Shown here: positions 48,792 through 58,382 of the stretch, in pieces | Numbering within the stretch: position 1 is the stretch's first letter | Layout of the letters: the number at the start of each line of letters is the position of its first letter | Assembly: GCA_016218155.1 (NCBI GenBank) | Contig: JACREQ010000046.1 | Coordinates: forward strand, 1 to 64,000 | Source of the DNA: Bacteroidia bacterium | GTDB taxonomy: Bacteria > Bacteroidota > Bacteroidia > Bacteroidales > GWA2-32-17 | Reading direction: 5' to 3' | Length of the DNA stretch: 64,000 bases | Notes under the pieces: model-generated | Seen by the model: only the letters and a program-made list of their open reading frames with translations | The model's database searches: none | Told to the model about the DNA's origin: nothing | Position numbers and translations under genes: made by a program

Positions 48792-50849
48792 TTACTGAGG
48801 AATTGTAATCTTTGGGTCTAAATCTTTAGCCATTTTAAAGTATTTCAGAGCTTCCTCTTTTTGATTCAGATTCAGATATGAAATTCCAATGTTCAGAAAA
48901 GCTTGAGAATCTTTTGGATCTAGCTCTGTGGCTTTCTTTAGGAAATATATTGATGAATCATATTTCATTTGCATTCCATATGCAACCCCTAAATCTTTTA
49001 ATGCAAAGGCTTTTTTAGAGTCAACAGAAATAGCCCGATTTAAATAATACGTAGCTTTTGTTAGATCATTTTTATATCTTCCAAACAAATTGCCCAATGT
49101 ATAGTTTACTTCAAAACGGTTTGGGTTAATTTCAAATAACTCTTGATAAATTTTTATTTTATAATCAGCGCTATCAAGATTCTTAAAAATAATGTCAAGA
49201 TTAGTGAATACCTGATTGTGATTAGGATTTAATCTTAATAGGCTTTTATAAGCAATTAAGGTTGAATCATAATTTTTATTATATTCAAACCATGCATTTC
49301 CTAATAACAACAACGCATCACCGTATGCAGGATAAATTTCTAACGAATGGTTTAAATAACCTATAGCCTGTTTTAAATATTGGTCTCTAACAGCTTTATT
49401 CTCGGGTTTTACTCCTTCTTCTATTAATTTTCCGCCAGCAGAACAATTACTTTTTGCACCATTAACGGAAACTTTCACATCTGTTGTAAATAAGGTGAAA
49501 TCATTTTTCCAATCGGTGTTTCTTGTAACTGTTTTGAACCCATATAATCCTAAAATAACAATTAGTAAAACCGGAATTAAATTTTTTCTGGTATTTTCCT
49601 TTTTTATAATTTGTGGGAGTTTGGAAGTTAAAAACCATGCTAACACAATGCAGAATCCTAGCGATGCAATAAAAACAAATCGCTCATTCATAAATGCACC
49701 AATTGGAAATAAAATATTTGAAACAGGTGCCAGGGTTATGGCATAAAAGAAAATACTAAATGAAATTATTGTTTTGTGTTTTAAGCCTCTGAAAGCAATA
49801 ACAACTAATACTAATAAAACAATTAATGAAATAAAAGCTTGCCAGTCGCTCCATTCTGTTATAGGAATATGGTAAGGGTAGTAATCATAAGTAAGCGGAT
49901 GTGGGAAAAATATAAGTTTTAAATAAACTCCCATTGTATATGTTATTGTTGCAAATTTCTCGGAAGTTGTCATATACAAGAATGAATCATTCATCAACTC
50001 GGGAATAACCTTTGCTGTTTGGTCTCCAAGTACTGCTCCTCTTATCATAAAATAAATTAAAGTAGCAGCAAGGATAGGTAGTATTGATAAAATAATCTTT
50101 CCAAATTTATGATCTGTAAAAAACCATAATGCCAGTGGAATAGTAACTAAAAATGTTACACCAATTTCTTTTGAAAACATTCCGGCAAAAAAACTTATAA
50201 AAGAGAAAACCAAATAAATATTTTTTTTGTTTTCAAGGTATTTTAACGAATAAATAAAAGCAAGTAAAACTCCAATAAGTGATAAGAGTTCATCTCGCCC
50301 TTTAATATTTGCAACAACCTCTGTGTGAATTGGATGTGCTAAGTATAGTAAGGTTGTGATTAAAGGTAGGTTATAATACCATTTTGAACTTACATTATAC
50401 TTTTTAAATAGTTTTGATAAAAGTTTAAAAAGTAAAATACCGATAAGTCCGAATAAGCATATATTAATAAAGTGACTGATGTATGGATTTTGCCCGAAAA
50501 ATTCAACTTCAAGAGCAAAAGTTGCAACTGAAAGAGGGCGGTATCTGCCTCCAGCTACCAGGTCCTTTTTTACTTTAAAAAATCCAGTAAAAAGTTCGGT
50601 TGAGAATATATCCTTAATTCCTGAAACTCCTTTTAATGTATAATCATTTTGTGTGATTACTATGGCATCGTCTAGCGCATAGTCATTTAAGACTGTGTTT
50701 CCATAAAAAATAAAAGCAAATAAAAAGATTAAAATATAAATATTGCGATTAGAAACTGAAGTTTTTTTCTCTAAAATAGGAGTTTCTTCAACTTCTATTT
50801 TTTTTGCCTGTTTTTTTACTTCCTTTGAATTTTTACTGTACTTTCCCAT
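48792..50849 (-). CDS. TMTC-like GT-C membrane protein with C-terminal TPRs
   Basis: 685 residues. A lysine-rich cytosolic start (1-35) precedes about 10-11 membrane segments up to ~455. Motifs match animal TMTC-type O-mannosyltransferases in order: YALDDAIVITQN near 72 (acidic pair of GT-C loop 1), GGRYRPLSVATFALE near 120, HPIHTEVVANIKGRDE near 170-185, and SKEIGVTF near 225. Residues ~470-680 form five to six TPR units (ALLLLGNAWFEYNKNYDSTLIAYKSLLRLNPN; SQAFLNIGISYLNLNQKEEALKYFKMAKDLDP). A sugar-transfer function from a lipid-linked donor to exported proteins is inferred from the family. Monocistronic. Confidence 0.82.
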   Translation of the reverse strand: MGKYSKNSKEVKKQAKKIEVEETPILEKKTSVSNRNIYILIFLFAFIFYGNTVLNDYALDDAIVITQNDYTLKGVSGIKDIFSTELFTGFFKVKKDLVAGGRYRPLSVATFALEVEFFGQNPYISHFINICLFGLIGILLFKLLSKLFKKYNVSSKWYYNLPLITTLLYLAHPIHTEVVANIKGRDELLSLIGVLLAFIYSLKYLENKKNIYLVFSFISFFAGMFSKEIGVTFLVTIPLALWFFTDHKFGKIILSILPILAATLIYFMIRGAVLGDQTAKVIPELMNDSFLYMTTSEKFATITYTMGVYLKLIFFPHPLTYDYYPYHIPITEWSDWQAFISLIVLLVLVVIAFRGLKHKTIISFSIFFYAITLAPVSNILFPIGAFMNERFVFIASLGFCIVLAWFLTSKLPQIIKKENTRKNLIPVLLIVILGLYGFKTVTRNTDWKNDFTLFTTDVKVSVNGAKSNCSAGGKLIEEGVKPENKAVRDQYLKQAIGYLNHSLEIYPAYGDALLLLGNAWFEYNKNYDSTLIAYKSLLRLNPNHNQVFTNLDIIFKNLDSADYKIKIYQELFEINPNRFEVNYTLGNLFGRYKNDLTKATYYLNRAISVDSKKAFALKDLGVAYGMQMKYDSSIYFLKKATELDPKDSQAFLNIGISYLNLNQKEEALKYFKMAKDLDPKITIPQ

Positions 50850-50990
50850 TTTTAATCATTTGCTGTAAAAGTATAAAAAAATAAAAAAAAGACGTCATTT
50901 GATGAAAAATTAAAATGAAATTTAATCTCTGACAAAGGTCATAGTAAATAATCTAATGTATCGACATTTTTGCATATAAAAATAAGTTTG

Positions 50991-53900
50991 ATGTATAAAA
51001 TAAACCAACATCCGATTTTAGATATTCCTTCAAATGAAAATAAGACTTTTTTGTTTGAAGGAAAGGAAATTACAGGCGAAAATGGATTCACTATAGCTGC
51101 TGCTTTGCATCAGGCAGGTTATCCTGTTCACAGTCATAGCTTACGAAACAGAAATAGAAGTCTTGAGTGCGGAATAGGTAAGTGTGGTGCTTGTGAAATG
51201 CTTGTAGATGGAGTAATAAGAAGAATTTGTATTACTAAAATAGATGGTATAAAGGAAGTTGCTGAAATCCCTAAAAATTATTACCCAGAAATTATTCCTC
51301 CAAAAACAGAGGAAACAACTAAAGTTTATAAAACCAGTGTTACGATAATCGGCGCAGGACCTGCTGGTTTAGCTGCACGTGAAATTCTTAATCAACATTG
51401 CATTTCAAATATTGTAGTTGACAATAATGACAAAATTGGTGGTCAGTTTTTAATGCAGACACATCAGTTTTTCTTTTTTGAAAAAGAGCAGAAATTTGGT
51501 GGTATGCGTGGGTTTGATATTGCTAAAACTCTTGCAGGAGATGACCATACCGGTATACTTTTAAATTCTACTGTTTGGGATATATTAGAAGGAAAAAGAT
51601 TAGCTGTTAAAAATATTCTAACAGAAGAGATTTATTATATAGATTCTGAATATCTTATTATTGGAACAGGTGCAGTACCTTTTATGCCTGCATTTGAAAA
51701 TGATGATGTTCCAGGAGTATATACTGCTGCAGTTGTTCAGAAAATGATGAATAACGAATTTACTTTATTAGGTAAAAATATTTTAACAGTTGGAGCCGGA
51801 AATATTGGGTATTTAACTTCATATCAATTATTTCAGGCAGGAGCAAATGTAAAAGCCATTATTGAAGCTCAGAATAAAGAAGGTGGTTTTCCTGTTCAGG
51901 CTAACAGAGTAAGAAGATTGGGAATTCCAGTTATTTTATCACATATTTTATTAAAGGCTATACCAAATAAAGATTATACAGGAATAACAGGAGCTGTTAT
52001 TGCAGAATGTGAAAACTTTAAAGCAATTCCAGGTACTGAGAAAATAATTGATGGAATTGATGCAATAAATATTTGTACAGGACTAGTTCCTGATGACCAA
52101 CTTTTAATTAAGGGTAACGAAGTTTTTGGTAGAAATTGTTTTGGTGTAGGTGATGCAATAAGAATTGGTGAAGGTACAAGTGCTGTGTTACGTGGTAAGC
52201 AGGCGGCTTACGAGGTGATTGATAGTCTTGGGAAAAGATATAATTATGATGATTATCTAGCAGTTTCAAAAGAATATATTGATTCGCAACAACATCCACT
52301 AAAAGTAATTGAAGAACCTTATTTTCCTGAAGCAGATCGTCAGAAACCATTTGTTTTAATTGATTGTCTTTATGGTTTTGCGTGTAATCCATGTGCTTTT
52401 GCCTGTCCTCATGGAGCAATAACAAAATCCTCAACAAGTACTGTTCCTCAGATTGATTTTAATAAGTGTATTGGTTGCATGGATTGTGTTTACCAATGCC
52501 CTGGATTAGCAATATTTGGATATAACATTAAAAAGGATTGGTTGTTTTTACCAATAGAATATGTTGCAAAAGAAGGAGCTGAGGTTTATTTGGTAAATAA
52601 CAATGGTGTAATACTTGGTGATGGTATTATTGAAAAAGTTCTTAAAAAACCAAATAAGACTGATATTGCAAGAGTTAAATCTTTGAACATTGTTGGTGAG
52701 AAATTAACTGAGGTAAGAGGATTTATTGTTAAAGAAAAGTACCCTGAGAAAGTTGTATTAAAGCCAAATACAGAAGATTTCGAAACTCAGAATTTTATTT
52801 GTCACTGCGATGATGTTACTTATGACGAAATTCTTGATATAATTGGTGATCGTAAATTTATTTCGGTTGATGAAATAAAACATACTACACGTTTAGGTAT
52901 GGGTGCATGTCGTGGAAAGCGTTGTATTAAAAGATTAAAGCAAACAATTATATCAAAAGGAATTTCTGTAATTGGCGATGCAACACCACGCGGGCCGTTG
53001 TCAAATCAGCTTTCTATGGGCGAGTTATATCCTCGTACAACAAAAGAAAAAATAGTTACGAGTTTAACAGGAAAAGCACATAAAATTGTAAAAGTTAAAG
53101 CAATAATTGCCGGAGGTGGGATAGGTGGAAGTTCTTTATTCAGATATATGTCTGAGGCTGGTTTAAATCCTGTTTTAATAAATTATGGCAGAGGTGCATC
53201 ATGGAGAAATATTGCCGGAGGCCGACCTGCATTTACTGTTCCTGAGATTTCAGACATAGCTTCACATAATCTTGAAATATTTAAAGATTTACATCGCTTA
53301 AAAAGTATTGATTTTAAACAAACCCGTTATGTTACATTTGCACATGACGAAGCAACTTATAAAGCTTTAGATAAATCGCGTGAATGGTCAGATGCATACA
53401 TGGTTGAACAAAAAGATTTTAAAAAGGAAGTATCGCCATTCTTTAATGCAAATTTAAAAACATATAATTCAGCCTTAATAACAAGAGATTGCTGGCAGGC
53501 AACACCTGGTAAAGTAATAGACTTAATAAGATACATTGGTAAAAATTGTGGTGGAACTATTTTAGAAGATTGTCAGTTAGTTGATCTTGAGAAAACTGGA
53601 AACACATACAAAGCAATTGTTTTAACTCATGAAAAAGAATATATAGAATATCATTCTGAAATATTTGTAAATTCTTTAGGTCCCGAAGCAGAACATTTTG
53701 CAAATAAATTAAATATTGAAACAGGTTTGTTCCCAGTAAAACATCAGGCATTTATTACACGTCGTTTGCCAATGTTAGGGCTTGATAACACACCACTTGA
53801 TATGCTTATTGACCGCAGAAAATACAAAGGTTTCTCTGCAGTTTATGGTCAACAGTTAAAAGATACCGGTCAGATTATTGGTTGCGCTTCACCTGCTGTG

Positions 53901-54218
53901 GAGCCTAATGAAACAGGCAAAAATTTAAAGATTAATACAAAAGAGTTTTTTGAGATAGTTTCTGAAATTTTTGTTGACTGGATTCCTCAGCTTTCAACCG
54001 TTGGATTTCAGGCAGTTTGGGCAGGGTATTATGTCGAACCTCGTTATATTGTAGATCCTGAATTAGGATTATTTATTGGTCTTAGAGGTCACGGATTCAT
54101 GTTGAGCCAGTACTTAGCAAAAGTTTATGTTGATAAAATTATGGGTAAAGAAGTTCCTGCATATTTCAACAGGCTTAAACTTTCGGGTGACGGATTGCCG
54201 GAGACATCATTTAAATAA
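50991..54218 (+). CDS. Single-chain multi-cofactor amine/opine dehydrogenase (HcnABC / D-hydroxyproline dehydrogenase-like fusion)
   Basis: 1,075 residues from the ATG at 50991; a TTG 21 bases upstream is less likely because it sits in a -7-like sequence. Domains in order: [2Fe-2S] ferredoxin-like (Cys60, 65, 68, 80; CGIGKCGACEM), FAD/NAD oxidoreductase (GAGPAG at 121-126), a cysteine-rich 4Fe-4S segment (~459-505, CNPCAFACP and CIGCMDCVYQCP), a BFD-like [2Fe-2S] domain (~602-655, CHCDDVTYDE, CRGKRC), and a second FAD domain of the DAO type (~700-1075, IIAGGGIGGSS). Elsewhere these are the separate alpha, beta and gamma subunits of hydrogen-cyanide synthase, opine or D-hydroxyproline dehydrogenases. 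It should oxidise a secondary amine or amino acid and pass electrons on. Monocistronic; substrate unknown. Confidence 0.88.
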   Translation: MYKINQHPILDIPSNENKTFLFEGKEITGENGFTIAAALHQAGYPVHSHSLRNRNRSLECGIGKCGACEMLVDGVIRRICITKIDGIKEVAEIPKNYYPEIIPPKTEETTKVYKTSVTIIGAGPAGLAAREILNQHCISNIVVDNNDKIGGQFLMQTHQFFFFEKEQKFGGMRGFDIAKTLAGDDHTGILLNSTVWDILEGKRLAVKNILTEEIYYIDSEYLIIGTGAVPFMPAFENDDVPGVYTAAVVQKMMNNEFTLLGKNILTVGAGNIGYLTSYQLFQAGANVKAIIEAQNKEGGFPVQANRVRRLGIPVILSHILLKAIPNKDYTGITGAVIAECENFKAIPGTEKIIDGIDAINICTGLVPDDQLLIKGNEVFGRNCFGVGDAIRIGEGTSAVLRGKQAAYEVIDSLGKRYNYDDYLAVSKEYIDSQQHPLKVIEEPYFPEADRQKPFVLIDCLYGFACNPCAFACPHGAITKSSTSTVPQIDFNKCIGCMDCVYQCPGLAIFGYNIKKDWLFLPIEYVAKEGAEVYLVNNNGVILGDGIIEKVLKKPNKTDIARVKSLNIVGEKLTEVRGFIVKEKYPEKVVLKPNTEDFETQNFICHCDDVTYDEILDIIGDRKFISVDEIKHTTRLGMGACRGKRCIKRLKQTIISKGISVIGDATPRGPLSNQLSMGELYPRTTKEKIVTSLTGKAHKIVKVKAIIAGGGIGGSSLFRYMSEAGLNPVLINYGRGASWRNIAGGRPAFTVPEISDIASHNLEIFKDLHRLKSIDFKQTRYVTFAHDEATYKALDKSREWSDAYMVEQKDFKKEVSPFFNANLKTYNSALITRDCWQATPGKVIDLIRYIGKNCGGTILEDCQLVDLEKTGNTYKAIVLTHEKEYIEYHSEIFVNSLGPEAEHFANKLNIETGLFPVKHQAFITRRLPMLGLDNTPLDMLIDRRKYKGFSAVYGQQLKDTGQIIGCASPAVEPNETGKNLKINTKEFFEIVSEIFVDWIPQLSTVGFQAVWAGYYVEPRYIVDPELGLFIGLRGHGFMLSQYLAKVYVDKIMGKEVPAYFNRLKLSGDGLPETSFK

Positions 54219-54242
54219 ACTTTTAATTGTTAATACTTTTTT

Positions 54243-54273
54243 AGCTCTGCCAAAAAATGGCAGAGCTTTTTTT
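54243..54273 (+). terminator. Terminator of the fused dehydrogenase gene
   Basis: Stem agctctgcca / tggcagagct with an A-rich 5-base loop and a T tract. Confidence 0.9.
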
Positions 54274-54302
54274 GTATTTTTAATTTCTAAAACTAAATTA
54301 AC

Positions 54303-55631
54303 ATGGCAAAAGAAAAGAAGATTTTTATTGTTGATACAAATGTTATTCTTCATGATTTTCGTTGTATTTATAAATTTGAAGAGAACGATGTTATAATACC
54401 AATTGTTGTTTTAGAAGAGTTGGATAAATTAAAAAGAGGTAGTGATTTAATCAGTTATAATGCAAGAGAGTTTACTCGTGAACTTGATAAGTTGGCAGGA
54501 AAACAAATGTTTAAAAAGGGTATTCCTTTAGGTAAAGGATTGGGTAAACTTTTTATAGAAACTGGAAAAGAATATTCAAAGAAACTTGCAGAATCATTTC
54601 CTGAAAAAACTCCGGATCATAGACTTCTAGCAATTGCTGAGCATATTGGAACAAATAATTCTAATAGAATTGTTATTCTTATAACAAAGGATATCAATTT
54701 AAGAATGAAGGCTAAATCATTGGGTATAGAAGCTCAGGATTACGAATCTGATAAAGTAGAAAACCTTGATCAGGTGAATGATGTTATTCCAACAATTGAT
54801 GGGTTTGATACTGCTTTAATTGCACGTTTATACGAAGAACCTGTCGGTATTGATGTTTCTGAATTTAAATTTAAAACACCTCCTGTTGCACATCAGTATT
54901 TTATTTTAAAAAACACAAAGCTTAGTGTTCTTGCGCATTACGACCCGTTTACAAAAATGGTAAATCGTGTTGAAAAAAATCGTGCATATGCGATTGAACC
55001 AAGAAATGCAGAACAAACTTTTGCATTAGATTCACTTTTCCGCCCTACTGTGCAGCTTGTTGCATTAACAGGAAGAGCTGGAACAGGAAAAACTTTATTA
55101 GCATTGGCAGCTGCGCTACACCAAAGAAAACAATATTCACAAATATTACTTGCACGACCTATCGTACCTCTTGCAAATCGCGATTTAGGATTTTTACCCG
55201 GTGATGTAAAAGAAAAAATTGGTCCGTATATGCAGCCATTGTTTGATAATCTGGGAGTAATAAAACATAAGTTTAAACCTGAATCTGCAGAAAGTAAAAA
55301 AATTGAAGAATTATTAAAAGATGAAATCTTAGTAATTACACCTCTTGCGTATATTCGCGGTCGTAGTTTGTCAAATGTTTATTTTATTGTTGACGAAGCA
55401 CAAAACCTTACTCCACATGAAGTAAAAACAATTATTACAAGAGCAGGTGAGGGAACTAAAATGATTTTTACAGGAGATATAGAACAAATAGATTCTCCAT
55501 ATCTTGATAGTAAATCAAATGGGTTAACATATCTTACAGATAAAATGAAAGGACAGGATTTATTTGCACATGTTAATCTAATTAAAGGAGAAAGAAGTTA
55601 TTTGGCTGAGCTGGCAAGTAATATTTTGTAA
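54303..55631 (+). CDS. PhoH2: PIN-domain ribonuclease fused to PhoH ATPase
   Basis: 442 residues. An N-terminal PIN domain (~5-140; FIVDTNVILHDF, VVLEELDKLK, acidic residues in TPDHRLLAIAEH and ILITKDINLRMKA) is joined to a PhoH P-loop domain (~240-440; Walker A TGRAGTGKTLLAL, Walker B YFIVDEAQNLTPHE, sensor MIFTGDIEQID). PhoH2 proteins of this architecture (YlaK-like) are ATP-dependent RNA-unwinding ribonucleases related to PIN toxins. No vapB-like antitoxin precedes it. It follows the dehydrogenase terminator by 30 bp. Confidence 0.92.
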   Translation: MAKEKKIFIVDTNVILHDFRCIYKFEENDVIIPIVVLEELDKLKRGSDLISYNAREFTRELDKLAGKQMFKKGIPLGKGLGKLFIETGKEYSKKLAESFPEKTPDHRLLAIAEHIGTNNSNRIVILITKDINLRMKAKSLGIEAQDYESDKVENLDQVNDVIPTIDGFDTALIARLYEEPVGIDVSEFKFKTPPVAHQYFILKNTKLSVLAHYDPFTKMVNRVEKNRAYAIEPRNAEQTFALDSLFRPTVQLVALTGRAGTGKTLLALAAALHQRKQYSQILLARPIVPLANRDLGFLPGDVKEKIGPYMQPLFDNLGVIKHKFKPESAESKKIEELLKDEILVITPLAYIRGRSLSNVYFIVDEAQNLTPHEVKTIITRAGEGTKMIFTGDIEQIDSPYLDSKSNGLTYLTDKMKGQDLFAHVNLIKGERSYLAELASNIL

Positions 55632-55635
55632 GGTG

Positions 55636-56058
55636 TTATTGATTTGAATTTACATCAAATCTATATTTGCCTTTCCTTAAAATTAATGATAGAGATTGAA
55701 TATAACATTCTGTAAACTTATTCATACAGTTCTTAGAGTCAGAATATATTTTGCCTTTAAGTTCATCAAGGCCATTCCCATTTCTAATAAATAGCTTTGA
55801 TTTAAAAGTTTCTAAATTATATTTTAAAATGTAATTATCTTCAGAATAGTAAATGTCGTTAGTATAGTTTCTCATAAATGCAAATGACCGAAAATGTCCA
55901 TCTAAAATATTCTGATCAATAAAATGATATTTACCTGAGTAGTTTAATTCTGAAAGTATTGTTGATGGTAAGTCGCATTGTGAAGCTACTTTATTGCAAA
56001 TACAAATATTATTATCAGAATTTAAAATAATCTTTATATAACATGAGAGAATAACATA
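55636..56058 (-). pseudogene. Start-less reading frame, probably a 5'-damaged gene
   Basis: From the stop at 55636 the minus-strand frame stays open to about 56058 (141 codons). The first in-frame ATG (55875) comes only after ~61 codons of ordinary-looking protein (NICICNKVASQCDLPSTILSE... GKYHFIDQNILDGHFRSFAF). An ATG in another frame at 56044 starts MLYKDYFKF and then stops; one extra base between 56044 and 56015 would join it to the long frame. I therefore read it as a frameshifted or decayed gene, or one with a non-standard start. The 79-residue C-terminal portion alone could still be translated. Family not recognised; no motif or membrane segment. Confidence 0.5.
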
Positions 56059-56155
56059 TTATTTAAGATTCTGTTTTTATTAAGCAAAGGAATGAATATT
56101 TTACATATATTTATTCTTTCAAATTTATTAATGATAAATATTAGTATTTCTGACA

Positions 56156-56163
56156 TACATTTG
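56156..56163 (+). promoter_or_regulatory. Candidate -7 box for the metallo-hydrolase gene
   Basis: TACATTTG matches TAnnTTTG, 23 bases before the ATG at 56187, implying a very short leader. Confidence 0.4.
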
Positions 56164-56186
56164 TAAAACAATAATCAATTAATCAT

Positions 56187-57587
56187 ATGAAAATTCAATT
56201 TATTGGCGCAGCACGAGAAGTTACCGGAAGTAAACATTTAATAACTACAAATGCCGGAAAAACTATTTTGCTTGATTGTGGTATGTTTCAGGGTAAGGGA
56301 ATGGAAACAGATAAAATGAACCGTGATTTTGGTTTTGATGTTAAAAAATTAGATCACATTATACTTTCGCATGCACATATAGATCATTCGGGTTTAATTC
56401 CTTATATTTATAAGCAAGGATTTAATGGGTCTGTAATTTGTACAAATGCAACACGCGATCTTTGTGCTTTAATGCTTGTTGATTCAGGTTTTATTCACGA
56501 GCAGGATATTAAATGGTTTAACAAAAAAAGAATTGCACATAACCTTCCTCCTGTTGAACCAATTTACAATAAAAAGGATGCACAGGAAAGTATGCAACTT
56601 TTTATAGGTGTACCATATGATCGTAAATTCAGAATTGATGAAAATATTTCTGTTAGATTTACGAATTCAGGTCACATGCTAGGTAGTGCTGTTGTTACAG
56701 TTTCTATAAAAGAGGATGGAAAAGTAACAAATATTGCATATACCGGTGATATTGGTCGTCCTACAAACAGAATATTAAAATCTCCAAAGCCTTTTCCACA
56801 GGCTGATATACTTTTGACAGAGTCTACGTATGGTGATAGATTACACGAAGTTCGTAATGAGTCAGAAGATGCATTGCTTGATGTTATAACTGATACCTGT
56901 GTAAGAAAAGGTGGAAAGCTTATTATTCCATCATTTAGTGTTGGCAGAACTCAGGAAATCGTTTTTTCATTAGATAAATTTTTTAATCAGGGCAGATTAC
57001 CAAAGATTCCGATTTATGTAGACAGTCCACTTTCAATGAGTGTAACTGGGGTGTTTCGTTTGCATGCAGAATGTTTTAATGACGATATATTACATGAAAT
57101 GCTGACAGACCCTGATCCTTTTGGTTTTAATAGTTTGCATTATGTTGAATCAGTTCAGGAATCAAAAGCACTTAACGTAACAAAGAACCCATGTGTTATT
57201 ATTTCAGCTTCTGGAATGATGGAGGCTGGAAGAGTTAAGCATCATCTGGCAAATAGTATAAGCGATCCAAAGAACACTGTATTGGCAGTTGGTTATTGTG
57301 CTCCAATGACTTTAGGGGCAAGAATATTAAGTGGCGAGAAGGAAGTTTCAATTCACGGAACAAAATACAAGGTAAAAGCAGATATTAAAAAGCTTGAGTC
57401 TTATAGTGGTCACGGTGATTATACAGAAATGGCTCAGTATTTATCTTGTCAGGATAAAAAGAAAATTCAAAAACTAATTCTTGTTCATGGCGAGTACGAA
57501 ACACAATTAAAGTATAAAGCTTATTTGGAGGAACAGGGTTTTAAACATATTATAATTCCGGATAGGGGAGAAGAAATAGTTTTTTAA
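56187..57587 (+). CDS. Beta-CASP metallo-beta-lactamase-fold ribonuclease (CPSF/RNase J relatives)
   Basis: 466 residues. The MBL core shows DCGMFQG (30-36) and the zinc motif SHAHIDHSG (61-69), then TGDIGR near 190 and ESTYGDR. The beta-CASP cap lies at ~230-350 (IPSFSVGRTQEI, SASGMMEAGRVKHH). A C-terminal RNA-metabolising MBL tail ends GHGDYTEM...LVHGE. Such enzymes process RNA in archaea and bacteria; the specific substrate is unknown. It is followed after 21 bp by a small secreted protein. Confidence 0.92.
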   Translation: MKIQFIGAAREVTGSKHLITTNAGKTILLDCGMFQGKGMETDKMNRDFGFDVKKLDHIILSHAHIDHSGLIPYIYKQGFNGSVICTNATRDLCALMLVDSGFIHEQDIKWFNKKRIAHNLPPVEPIYNKKDAQESMQLFIGVPYDRKFRIDENISVRFTNSGHMLGSAVVTVSIKEDGKVTNIAYTGDIGRPTNRILKSPKPFPQADILLTESTYGDRLHEVRNESEDALLDVITDTCVRKGGKLIIPSFSVGRTQEIVFSLDKFFNQGRLPKIPIYVDSPLSMSVTGVFRLHAECFNDDILHEMLTDPDPFGFNSLHYVESVQESKALNVTKNPCVIISASGMMEAGRVKHHLANSISDPKNTVLAVGYCAPMTLGARILSGEKEVSIHGTKYKVKADIKKLESYSGHGDYTEMAQYLSCQDKKKIQKLILVHGEYETQLKYKAYLEEQGFKHIIIPDRGEEIVF

Positions 57588-57608
57588 GATAATTAAATGA
57601 ATTGATAG

Positions 57609-57998
57609 ATGTTAAAATTAGTGCTTCTTGTATTTGGTATAATGTTAGTTGTTATAACTAAATCACAAACCTCTATTGTATATATTGATGGTTCAAATAA
57701 TAAATATACAATTACAAAAGATAAAGTAGATTTTGTTGCTGTTAAAAAGGAGCAAAGCTCTTCTGGTATTTATAGTGGAGGTGAAAATACAAGTAAGCGA
57801 ATAAAACCAAAGCAGTTTACAAAAATTAATTCTTTAATACTAAATATTGAAACTGACAGTATTAATCATGTTAGTGACCGGTTAATGGGATGTGGAACAT
57901 TATACAAAGCTAATTCAAAAACTCCGATATATATAGCGATGAATAGTCTCTCAAAAAATAACTTTGAAAGTTATTTGAAAAAAATGTTAGAATATTAA
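57609..57998 (+). CDS. Small secreted hypothetical protein
   Basis: 129 residues with a signal peptide (MLKLVLLVFGIMLVVITKSQ). The mature part is basic and Ser/Asn/Lys-rich (YIDGSNNKYTITKDKVDFVAV; GIYSGGENTSKRIKPKQ) with one cysteine. I do not recognise the family. It starts 21 bp after the metallo-hydrolase gene on the same strand, so co-transcription is possible, although the protein is predicted to be exported. It is convergent with the FtsB/DivIC-like gene (18-bp gap). Confidence 0.65.
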   Translation: MLKLVLLVFGIMLVVITKSQTSIVYIDGSNNKYTITKDKVDFVAVKKEQSSSGIYSGGENTSKRIKPKQFTKINSLILNIETDSINHVSDRLMGCGTLYKANSKTPIYIAMNSLSKNNFESYLKKMLEY

Positions 57999-58016
57999 AG
58001 GTTGGACTAATTGCAA

Positions 58017-58319
58017 CTATTTTTCTTTCTGTATAATAAAAATATCCTCATTAGCTTTCTTCATGAGGTATTCTTCTCTTGCAAATTTTTCAAGATGAGC
58101 CTGATCAGTTTTTAATTCCTTGATTTTTTCAGTGTTTTCCTGAATGATGTTAATGTAATACTCTTTTTGAGTTTCGAGCTTGTTTAATTCATGAATAGAA
58201 GACATTCTTTCAATTAAATTATTCTGACTGAAAATTGTAATGTACAGTATAAATGCCAATGAGGTTAAAAAATATTTATTTTTTAAAAATTTGAATAATA
58301 TAGTCTGTGGAAATTTCAT
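58017..58319 (-). CDS. FtsB/DivIC-like septum-formation protein
   Basis: 100 residues: a short cytosolic N-terminus, a single membrane helix (~15-31, KYFLTSLAFILYITIFS) and a periplasmic coiled coil (~35-80; IHELNKLETQKEYYINIIQENTEKIKELK), then the family end LEKFAREEYLMKKANEDIFII. In other bacteria FtsB/DivIC links FtsL and FtsQ in the divisome; these partners are not adjacent. It lies 63 bp downstream of thiS on the same strand. Confidence 0.85.
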   Translation of the reverse strand: MKFPQTILFKFLKNKYFLTSLAFILYITIFSQNNLIERMSSIHELNKLETQKEYYINIIQENTEKIKELKTDQAHLEKFAREEYLMKKANEDIFIIQKEK

Positions 58320-58382
58320 TAAAATGCTTTGTTTGCAAATTTACAACAGAGTTTGTAGGTTTTGTATGTATAATTAAAAAAA

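Noticed and set aside
50970-50990. TTG start 21 bases upstream of the fused dehydrogenase
   Set aside because: It coincides with a -7-like sequence, and an ATG in the same frame at 50991 precedes the conserved domain.
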